Source of the DNA: Diphasiastrum complanatum
Lineage: Eukaryota > Streptophyta > Lycopodiopsida > Lycopodiales > Lycopodiaceae
DNA: 64,000 nucleotides
Reading direction: 5' to 3'
Assembly: GCA_029204225.1 (NCBI GenBank)
Contig: CM055102.1
Location: 30,665,632 to 30,729,631 of the forward strand
The notes under the pieces were generated by a model that saw nothing but the letters and a program-made list of their open reading frames with translations, was not told the origin of the DNA and made no database searches. A program made the position numbers and the translations under genes. Of the stretch, positions 22,290 to 31,702 are shown in pieces; positions within the stretch are counted from its first letter, which is position 1; each line of letters begins with the position of its first letter.

Positions 22290-22640
22290 AGAGACTCAAA
22301 TTCCTACAGTGGAGTTGCATGGAAAGTCCACTTAACTGAACTAATTCACCTACCAGAGATCCACATGTGTAACTGAATGCATGGATGTTGCATGTACTGC
22401 ATGTCAACTCATAAAACTGCCTAGACATGTGTAGATCATAGAAACCACTTTGCATGTTGCATGCACTGATTGCATGTGGCTTGAATGCATACAGTATGGC
22501 ATTGCATGCTATCTAAACTTCTGCATGTCATCAAAATTGACTCTACCTAACTCAAATCTGACCTATACTAGAAGGTTATGTGCTCAATTCACATACCTTT
22601 TATGTACAGCATGAAATATAGTGGAAATAACCATGGACAT
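22290..22640. repeat. Dispersed repeat, copy 1 (TGCATGTTGCATGCA family)
   Basis: This segment matches 46240-46520 in the same orientation over about 300 bp. Shared blocks include GCATGTTGCATGCA then TGATTGCATGT, GCATGTCATC, TCTACCTA then CTCAAA, and ATGTGCTCAATTCACATACC. Its position beyond the gag leader suggests it is LTR or leader of gypsy element A. ATGCAT-type palindromes recur through it. Confidence 0.6.
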
Positions 22641-22649
22641 GGCCCCAAA

Positions 22650-23232
22650 CTCGAGATAGGAAGATAATATTTTAATAATCTTCACACTGGATTGATCACA
22701 TAAAGGGATCAACGAAGGATGCAGAATATGTATGTAGAAGACACACACAGTCACGGACATAATACAGGCAAATAGTCTGAGATAGCTCCAGAGTGAGTTT
22801 ACAGATTAGTAGTAGCTAGTCATACTATTCGCGAGAAGAGAACATCTCTCTCGCGCCAACATGTTGATCTGGGAAACAGACAGCGCTCAAGAATTGTATT
22901 GTAAATTCATTTCAGATATAGAAGCAATTTTCTCAATGGTCTGTTCAATGATGTGTATGATCTATAATACTTAAATGCATGCTATCCGTAGATAAATTTT
23001 CGTTGTTGTTTTATTCAACATTATCTATTGTTTACAAGGCTGAATTTTACAACAGATCTACAGTAACAAATCTGAGGCCTAGAAGAGAATTAGACTGCAG
23101 CGAGAAGCAATGGCTACTCTTGTCAAGTCGGCTCTATCCAGCCTTTCATTTCACATCAGTGATCTCTGAACATGATTGCCATCACCAGGCATTCGGGTCA
23201 GAGCCCTGTGGACGGACTCAGTTTCACATTAG
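22650..23232 (+). repeat. Putative 5' LTR of copia element B
   Basis: It is placed here because a perfect initiator-tRNA-Met primer site starts at 23233. The body contains a GAGAAGAGAACATCTCTCTCGC hairpin-like segment similar in layout to the region downstream of the copia tail at about 45230-45290. The left border is not defined, and the 3' copy was not recognised after the element, so the element is incomplete or the LTR has diverged. Confidence 0.35.
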
Positions 23233-23244
23233 TGGTATCAGAGC
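23233..23244 (+). promoter_or_regulatory. Primer binding site (initiator tRNA-Met), element B
   Basis: TGGTATCAGAGC is the classic complement of the 3' end of initiator tRNA-Met, used by plant Ty1/copia elements to prime minus-strand cDNA. Gag begins about 90 bp further on. Confidence 0.85.
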
Positions 23245-23269
23245 CACGACTTTTGATAATCAGAGCCTG

Positions 23270-26200
23270 CTTGATTCCTTCAGGCTATGGCATCCATTAG
23301 TAGCATTCAATCAAAGATCTGCACGATCCTTGACTTCAGGATCAAACTTCCTAGCATGGAAGGTGAAGACTTCTCTCATACTGAAAGGAAAAGGTCTATG
23401 GCCATGGGTTGATGGCACAGAAGAGATGCCCACAACCACTGACAAAGAGCTACGGGAATGGAGAGAGAAGAACTACAAGGCAATAGCCGCGTTGTCTTCC
23501 TCCATCAAAGACAACGTAACACTTGATCTAGCCACACTCTCCAAAGCAAGAGAAATGTGGGATGCTTTGTTGACCAGATTTCAAACGAAATCATGAAGCC
23601 AAATTATGCTTCTTGAAGATCAGCTGACCATGGGATGATAAAGACCTCACTCCCTATATCAGAAGAATGAAGGACATGTTCCTCTCGCTACACAATTCTG
23701 GAACAGAGAATGCAGTCTCAGCCGAGAAGCAACTCACATACCTACTACGAGCTCTACCAGGATCATTTCAAACGACCTGAACACTACTTGTTAAAGATCC
23801 AATGACGACTCTTGAGAAGGCTATAATTGAGATCAAAGAAGAGGTGGAAGCTCGCGAACACCTTGATGACAAGGATAACTCTTATCAAGCTCTCTACAAC
23901 AACAAAGAGAAGCAGAAGAAGAATTTCTTAAGAGGGAGTCAGACCAAATACAAGATTGAAGGTAGCAATCAGAGAGAGCGAAAGAAAACAAGTGGAAGAG
24001 CAAAAATAAACCGAGACAATAGAACGGTGAGAAGAAGACCTATACTCGATGCACACGAGAAGGCCACATTGTTGAAAAGTGTTGGCTCAATCTAAAGATA
24101 GAGTGCATCCACTGTCACAAGAAGGGTCACGCAGCCATTGACTACAACCAAAATTCCAGAAACAAGAAAGCTCAGAGCAGATAGGAGAATGACAATAGCT
24201 CATCCTACGTGGAGGAACCAGAGTCCTCCAAGATGGCCGAAGACAGAGCCAACAATGGCAAGAACCCAATAGCTTACTTGTGTGCTGATGTTTGTGCAAC
24301 ATCAACTTCAGATACATAAGAGATCGTTATCGATTCAGGTGCAACGTCACACTTCATGGCAACGAGGCACATGATCACTGATTATCAAAAATCAAAATCC
24401 TCCAGATACATAATCTTGGGAGATGGTTCCAGACACAAAGTCAGCGGAACCGAAGCACTGTGGTTAAGCACCAAAGGAAGAGACAGAAGGCTCGACGACA
24501 CTCTGTACGTGCCCATTATTCAGAAGGACCTACTATATGTTGCTAAGATGGTAGATTCAGGACTGAGAGTCACCTTTGAAGGTGACATCTACGAAGTGGT
24601 TGAAGCTGCAACCACTCAGCTTGTCACAACAGGGAAGCGAAAGGGGAACATGTATCACCTCAAGATCCAAGTACCTTCTGATCAAGCTCACCAAATCAAT
24701 GAATCAATGGATATTACATGGCACAGGAGGATGTATCATATGAATACAGTCGCTCTATACAACGCTAGCCGGAACAGAGCATTCACTGGTGTCAACATCA
24801 AATATGTAGCATGCTTGAAGTGTTGGGATGCCTATAACAAAGGCAAGATGTCATGAATACCATTCACCAAGGACTCTTTCAAAACAAAAAAACTTCAAGA
24901 ATTGGTACACTCTGACATCTGTGGACCATTTGATGTGGTCTCCCTTGGAGGTTCGAACTACTACATCACTTTCATTGACAACTTTAGCAAGTTTGCAACT
25001 GTGTATTTTATCCACAACAAATCGGAGGCCCTAGACAAATTCACAGAGGTCATGAATTGGGTTGAGAAATGGACTGACAAGAAGGTGAATCAGTTGAGAG
25101 AGGAGGAGAATACATCTCCAAACACTTTGCTGAGTTTTGCACTAGCAGAGGCATACTTCACTTGAAGACCACAGCCTACACACCACAACACAATGGTGTG
25201 GTAGAGAGAAGAAATCAGACTCTCATGGAAGCTCCGAGATCCATGATGGCCTATTCAAAGTCATCAAAATTCTTATGGGGTGAAGCAGTAGCTACAACCA
25301 ACTATTTACAGAACATGGTAGGTAGATCCAGCATTGCACATACCATGCCACACGAGGTTTGTTGGGGCAACAAACCAAGTCTGACACATGTGCGCATTTT
25401 TGGATGCATCGCATATGCCCACATTCCAGATCAAAAGAGAAAGAATTTGGATGAAAAGGTAAAACAAAGATTTCTTTTAGGATATGATGTTCATTCATCA
25501 TACTACAGGATCTACATGCCTGACAGCAGACAAATCAAGACTGTCAGAGATGTCAGATTTGATGAGTCAAAGACAATGGCTAACGATGATCTAGTTGGCT
25601 ACAAAATTTTGACCAGAGTCTACTATGAGCTGCCAGCACCTACGGAGGGAGCGGACCTTGAGCACCCAGAACAAGAAGCTCAAATCCCAGATGGACAAAA
25701 TGATTGTTCAGACAATGAGCATCTAGGCACAGATCCTGTACCCAGGACACCTGCTACTCATCGAAATTCAGCAATCAGCAAAGACAAGAAGCTTGACAAA
25801 GGCAAAGCCATCGAATTGACTACGGACTCTCTAAGAAGATCCACATGAGAAAGAAGAGCACCTGTCAGATTTGTACCTGACAGCTCAGCCTCTATATCAT
25901 AGGAGTTCTGTGGATTTGGAGGAGAACCTCAATCATATGAGAAAGCTATCAATTGTCCTAATAAGGACAAGTGGATTGAAGCGATGGAAGACGAGATGAA
26001 ATCCATGGAACAGAACAATGTCCACCCCTTATATCCTTAGGATCAACCAGTGATAGCCGACTACAATGTCTATACAAAGGTCACAGATGGAAAAATTGTA
26101 ATCATAGTAGTCTACATCGATGACACCTTGATCCTGTCCAGAAGCTACGAGCTAATTGCTTAGGTGAAGCATGATATTTCACAACATTTTGAAATATCAG

Positions 26201-27050
26201 ATCTAGGGGAAACAAGATGCAACCTAGGATTGCAGATTGACAGAGATCTTGGCGGAGGGAAGTTGTATCTTCACCAATCAAGATACATCCAGAAAATCAT
26301 TGATGATTTTCAAATGACGAACTGCAAGGGAGCTAACATGCCCATGGTAGCTGGAACAGTTCTGACCAAGCAAGACTACTTGTAGAACGCATAAGAGCAA
26401 GCCATGCAGAACGTGCCCTACAGGAGATTAATCGGGTCACTTATGTACTTAGCAGATGATACATGCCCTGACATTGCTTATGTAGTTTTCAGAATGAGCC
26501 AGTTCAATGTCAATCCAAGCCCTACGCACTAGAAGATAGCCAAGAGGATTCTGCAATACCTTCAACAGACGAAGGATTATGGACTATGTTTCTCTCAGCA
26601 TGAAGGATTCCAGATTAAATCCTACAGCGATGCAAGTTGGGCATCCCTGAAACATGACTGCAAGAGCATCTCAGAAGGATGCACGTTAGCAACCGGAGCA
26701 GTTGTCATATGGATCAACATGAAGCAAACCGTGACCGTGCAATCATCCTACGAAGCAGAGTATGTTGCAGCAGCCAAAATGGTGAATGAGCTTACATGGC
26801 TCAAGCAGTTCCTTGACGGACTGGGAGAGAACTCCAACGAGCCGCTACTATTATTCATGGACAATACATCCGCCATTCATCTGACGAAGGATCTAGTGTT
26901 TCATTCCAGAATGAAACACATTGCTATCAGATATCATTTGATAAGACATTTGGTTGAGAAAGACAAGCTGAAGACCGAGTTCATTCCAACGAAACAGATG
27001 GCGGCCGATATCTTCACGAAGCCTCTTGACAAGGAAATTTCTGAGAAGTA
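23270..27050 (+). mobile_element. Ty1/copia polyprotein, element B (decayed)
   Basis: In order on the plus strand: Gag (NFLAWKVKTSLILKGKG, about 23340), two knuckles (CTREGHIVEKC and CIHCHKKGHAAIDY, about 24050-24150, the second lacking its last Cys), protease (IDSGATSHF, 24330), the GAG-pre-integrase block and zinc finger (WHRRMYH, CLKC), the integrase core (LVHSDICGPFD at 24900, then YTPQHNGVVERRNQTL at 25170), and the integrase C-terminus (about 25500). RT survives only in its second half (VVYIDDTLIL, DLGETRCNLGLQID). RNase H follows (SYSDASWASLKHDC, FHSRMKHIAIRYH, ending FTKPLDKEISEK). Multiple stops (e.g. 24318, 24857, 26038, 26162, 26384) and loss of the N-half of RT between about 26020 and 26040 make it non-autonomous. 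Confidence 0.9.
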
Positions 27051-27793
27051 GCACGCAAGCTTAGGAATCAGAAAAATACCAGCTTTGAGAGGGAGTTGAA
27101 GAAGCCAAGTGTTTCTATCTTTCAAAGCCTTAGCATTTTTCCTTAATTTTTCCTTTGCTGTTTTTCGCAACTGTACATTTTGAACTAAGTTTTGCACAAT
27201 CTGCATTTTTGGGTCATGAAGAAAATTCATCCCTAGGTTTAAAACACTTAGAGAATAATTCTGAGAACTTTTTCCGACACTGTCGCATTTTTCACATTTT
27301 TAAAAATGTGAAAAATGAGACACTATTCCTAAAATGCCTTGGAAAGGTTTAGACCCTTGGAAAAAAGGACACTCACCCCTAGAAAAGCGATGTTTGCCTT
27401 AGAGTTGATTTTTACCCTAAAGTCGGCTTTTTCGTCCTTCGGCTTTTTCGATTTTCAGAAAAAGCTACAACTATTCTTAAAAAGAGGACAGCTGCCCTTA
27501 AAGGTGGGACACTAGCCTTAGAACTATTTTCTGTCCTACAATCGGCTTTTTCGTCCTTCGGCTTTTTGGCCCTTCGGAAAAAGCGAAACCTGCCCTTAGA
27601 AAAAGGGACATTGACCTATTGTAGCATTTTTTCGCCTCCTTAGAAAAAGGGGCACTGCCCTTAGAAAAGGTTTCTGCCATTTTGTCGTGTTTTTTGCCTT
27701 TCAGAAAAAGCGAAGGTGCCCTTGAAAAACAAAGGCGACACTACCCTTAAAAACTTAAAAGGGTCTTTAAGCAAAAAACGAAGGCCTGCAGTG
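27051..27793. other. 3' flank of copia B with short tandem repeats
   Basis: A polypurine-like run (GAGAGGGAGTTGAAGAAG, about 27087) ends the copia B tail. Beyond it 27360-27780 is built of degenerate units such as GCCCTTAGAAAAAGG and a CGGCTTTTTCGTCCTTCGG block that recurs at 27422 and 27542 (120-bp period). No gene is present. Confidence 0.55.
27286..27317. repeat. Perfect 32-bp palindrome
   Basis: The 16 bases at 27286-27301 (CATTTTTCACATTTTT) are followed directly by their exact reverse complement at 27302-27317, with no spacer. The palindrome is AT-rich and able to extrude as a cruciform. Confidence 0.9.
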
Positions 27794-29876
27794 TCAAGGC
27801 ACAACGCAATGGGCAGAAGGCAAATGATTCACAAAGGACAACGACAGAAAACAAGAATCAGTTTTATAAAAGGCTAATGCATTTTTTTGGATTAGATCTT
27901 CTAACTTAATCAGTCCCCTGGATTGATCACATAAATAGATTGTTGTAGGTAAGGGCATTTCAACTATAACCTTGATTTTTGACGGGTAGGTAGAAATACC
28001 GTCCTTTGAAATTATATTCCCGAGTACAACCCCATGGGTGACCCATATTTGGCATTTATCAGGGTTTAGTGAGATTCCAAATCTACGGCAGCGAATGAAG
28101 ATTTTCTCCAGTGCGTCAAGGTGCGTAGCCGCTGAGAGAAAATGGTCTTTCTTCGTAATTGCATTAAGGTTTTTAAGACCGACACAAATACAAAGTTTGC
28201 CGTTCTTTTTGGGAACAACCACAATGGGTGATATCCAATCAGTATGTTGAACTTCATAAATGAAACCAACATCCAGCAATTTTTTAATATCTTCATCGAT
28301 TCGTTCGTGATAGACGAGGTTACTTCTGTAAGGTTTAGCCCGAATAGGCTTAGCGTTGTCTTCCAAAGGAATTGTATAAACCACTACTTCAGGCATAATT
28401 CCTTTTATTTCTGTATAGTTCCATCCAAATACATCCCTGTATTTGCGAAGTAAAATTTTCAGATCAGAAAGTTGTTCGGACGAAAGGTGTGCACCAACAT
28501 GAACTAGTCGATCCATCTCCTTGTCAGGAGTTGGAACGTGGTCCTTCAAAGGAGTTGGAACGTGGTGTAGGTTTCTGGTGTGACTAGGGTAGCTATATAA
28601 CAACATCATCCAATGTGAAATCTCTAAATTTTTGTGGGAGATCAAAAGGTGGTGCCACAAGGTTTTCTAGTATTTTGGGAATCATCTGTGTTGAGGCACT
28701 ACCTGAGGTGGAAGCTTGGTCTGACTGTTTGGTTGTTATCTCCTTAGACAAGGGCTTTATCGGTTGTTTAAGCTTCTCACGCATTTGTTTTTGACGCTCG
28801 GTTAATGTTGTATCAATAATTTTATTGTCTTGTAACCGAGGTTTTTGAGGGTTTTGAGTGGGTGGTGTTGTTACCTCACTTATCATGTCTTCATCGATTG
28901 TATGCCAGACTTCGTCTTGATACACGTCCCATGTATATACTTTGGATTTGGGCCTGTATGCTTGTGTGTTGGGTACTTTGGATGTCATTGGATGTGAGCC
29001 AACGGTCCTGGTGTCTTGATCTCCTTAAAAATTATTTTGGCGAATGGCGGTAGAGACACTAGGTTCTCCTGGGCACCAAGCTATAGGAATCGGGTCAATC
29101 ATCATAAGTGGGATGATGGGTGTGCCAATGTCTGTAGAAGATGAGAGAATATCCACATCTTCTACCGCAGTTTTGATACGACATCGATTGGAATCAACAC
29201 AGTCTACAGTGGCTAGTGCTTGACCCCAATTGATTATGTTTTTGGATCTTCTATAGTGGCCTTTTAGTTGGATCGGGACACTATCAGATTATCCATATGT
29301 TGTTGATGACCAATCATCATAAACTTTAGCAGGCTTGACATGGCCATTTGAGTCAACAGTGACTGTCGTGATTGCCAAAGGTGATTTTGCTATGCTTCCA
29401 ATCTTGGAAAACTCCTACCATCTGGAGCCAGGGTGTACCAAGAAGGAGTTTATAAGTATTGGCATCTTCTGGTAAGTCTAAGATGACACAATCGATCACA
29501 AATTTGACACCTGCTATTCGAACCTTAATATTTGATAAATGACCAGCAGGGTCGATAACTCGTTGATCAGCCATGCAAAGTTTGTATAGTTTTTGATCGA
29601 GGGTATGGAAGCCCCATGACTTTGCCAAGGACAAAGCCATTATATTGACGCCTGATCTGCTATCAAGGATAGTAGATACTGTAGGATAGTCTTTATAGAA
29701 CAAAGGCAGGGTGATGCTAGTCCCCTTAGCAACACCTATATTCAACAGATTCATAGGAATCTGGGAAATTTCAATAATCTCTTTTATTTTCCGCTATTCA
29801 TCAAGAATAGTAGGTAGCTGAAAACTACGATGGATATAACGTTGAAGCTCGGTGAAGGATTTTACTACGCTATGGA
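27794..29876 (-). mobile_element. Ty3/gypsy protease and RT, element C (left part)
   Basis: On the minus strand: a retropepsin-like domain (about 29754-29353; TILDSRSGVNIM, where the catalytic D-S/T-G is D-S-R, and LLLGTPWLQ), a linker (28988-28593), then RT (28540-27900; DVFGWNYTEIKG, AKPYRSN, DWISPIVVVPKKNGK, ITKKDHF). Between KKDHF and HLDALEKIFIRCR about 80 codons are missing, including the RT catalytic box that should contain two Asp. The reading frame nevertheless continues through ISLNPDKCQ and GVVLGNIIS. RNase H and integrase are absent. This is the 3' half of the element whose gag lies at 35443-37419; the two are separated by element D. Confidence 0.88.
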
Positions 29877-29881
29877 ACGAC
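29877..29881. repeat. Target site duplication of element D, left copy
   Basis: ACGAC lies immediately before the 5' LTR and again at 35438-35442 immediately after the 3' LTR. Joining the flanks at this 5-mer restores a continuous minus-strand gypsy reading frame between the gag-side and protease-side segments, which confirms the insertion borders. Confidence 0.93.
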
Positions 29882-30528
29882 TGTGAAAATTGTCAACATT
29901 TCCTTGTCTAGTTTTAGGCCAAAATTGCTAAAAATGGCACATAGTTTAGGATCTGACTTTTCACACGTGTGAAACAGGTCTAGATATTTTTAGTAAGTGT
30001 ATTTTTTCAGTATGAAGAAGTGTCAAACTTCAAGACCTTCGAAATGAGTCCATTTTCATGTATTTTGGACATATATGCCAATTTTACCTATATAGGGCAT
30101 ATTTTAGGTAAGGAGGGTCTAGAGAGAGGAGAGAGAGTCATCTCTCTCAACTATATATAGCAGGTAGGCCGTGGAGAAACAGGTTGGAGCAGATCCATTG
30201 TATTCATTTGCTTAATGAGAGATTTTTCTATTGGGTTCTCCTTCCATTGTTGGCATTGTGTAGTGATTGAGTTCAAGCTTTGTGTGTATGATCTTAGGTG
30301 CTTTCCAAAAGTGATAGGCTGATGTATTATGGACTGTATAATGCTATTTTGGGCCGCACTTGATGTTTATGGAAGTTTCCATTTGTGATAAATGCTTTTT
30401 GATCAAGTTCTTTGCATTCTAGGTAGCATAGAATGTGTTGCCAATTCCTAGCTTATGTAGTTTGGAGTGCAAGCATTCAAGCCAATGATCTTGGAGTTTA
30501 GATCCACTTAGGATCTGTATTTTTCACA
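29882..30528 (+). repeat. 5' LTR of element D
   Basis: The LTR is 647 bp with TG...CA ends. It holds a perfect 16-bp palindrome TTTCACACGTGTGAAA with a G-box core at 29959-29974 and a TATATATA box at 30152-30159. Differences from the 3' copy: one in the GATATTTTTARTAAG segment, one in ATATATGYCAATT, and two adjacent to the TATA box (CAACTATA versus CAGATATA). Confidence 0.95.
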
Positions 30529-30540
30529 TGGTATCAGAGC
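30529..30540 (+). promoter_or_regulatory. Primer binding site of element D
   Basis: TGGTATCAGAGC directly abuts the 5' LTR. It is an exact 12-base match to the initiator tRNA-Met primer site of plant Ty1/copia elements. Confidence 0.95.
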
Positions 30541-31039
30541 TGGTTGGCTTCTATTCATAGTAAGTATTCCATTTTTGGTGATATTTGGATGTTTGATCAA
30601 GTTCTAGCATGATTTTGCATTGCTTTGTTGATCAAATCTTACTAACCTTTGTTTTGTGAGTTGAACTTGTGGATCAAAAGCATATTTCAGGTCTATTGAA
30701 GATCAGAGGCTGAAAAGAAACTATTTTGGATCAGATCATAACACCTAATCATTTGTTGATTGTGAGGCTTGTGCATATTCAATACTAACAATGTTCTTTT
30801 CAATCCTATTGTTGACAATCTCCATTCTTGGATGAACACTCTCCTTAAGTGGATGAAACTTCTCCTTAAGTGGATGACAAATGCTCTTTTGAGTGAGTTG
30901 TAATTCTCCTAAAGGCTGAGCAAAGCTCCCATTTGGATGAAAGATCCCCTTTTTTGGGTGAACATATTGTAAGCTCCATTGTGAAGAGCATATTGTAAAG
31001 ATTGTCATCAATTTTGGCATAAATTTTGGTGTACTTTGT

Positions 31040-31530
31040 TGAGCATGTAAGTAACTCTCCTTATGTAATTTGATTGGAGCATTTGCTGGAAGGTGTTAAC
31101 CATTATGCAAGTGTGTTTTCAGGTTCTTAACAGGTTGAGGAACATTCTCATGTGAAGTGATCTTAGATCTACATCTAAACACCAAATTTTGACAAGATAG
31201 TGAAGCTAGTCTTGTGATTCACTAAGTGTGCTCATTCATTCACCTCTAAATCTTGTATTTATCACTTGCTGGAGTTTATAAACTTTTAGAAGTGTGGTTT
31301 ACATGTGGTTTTACAGGTTGAATCAATATCTTAGTGTGGTGATCATATGTTGATCAAGTTTGTTCATTACTAGGTAATTTTGGCATCCTAGTTTTGGGTA
31401 TTTTCTAAGAATGCAAGTAACTCTTCACACCATAACTTGATTTGGTCACTTGCTGGAAAGTTTGAGAGCTTAAGCAAGAGTGTGTTCAGGTTGGTTTGAG
31501 TTTGTAATCCATTCTTAGTGTGTGCAAAGT
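31040..31530 (+). repeat. 183-184 bp degenerate tandem repeat in the element D leader
   Basis: TTGCTGGA occurs at 31083, 31266 and 31450. Each is followed at similar distances by an AAGNGTG, TTCAGGTT-like segment and a CTTAGTGTG-like segment. Two copies are preceded by ATGYAAGTAACTCT. The three diverged units fill the 600 bp before the ORF. Confidence 0.7.
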
Positions 31531-31702
31531 GTTGCATGTGTTTCAATCTTCCTTTCTATGCTTGAAAGCCAAATAGTTTCAAGATAGAGGTCATTTAGGG
31601 TTCTAAATCTTTTAAGATCTTCTCCTTCTTCATTTATTGAGAGAAAGGAGAGTGCTAGGTGCATTAGAACAGAGCCTAAGGACACAAGAAGATTTTAGCA
31701 TC

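Noticed and set aside
30529-30540. tRNA gene at the TGGTATCAGAGC sites (also 23233)
   Set aside because: Only the 12-base primer complement is present. There is no cloverleaf and no A/B box, so these are retroelement primer sites.
31637-31702. A 22-codon N-terminal extension of the element D Gag
   Set aside because: It would start at TTG. The first ATG (31703) directly precedes the conserved Gag start, so the shorter form is used.
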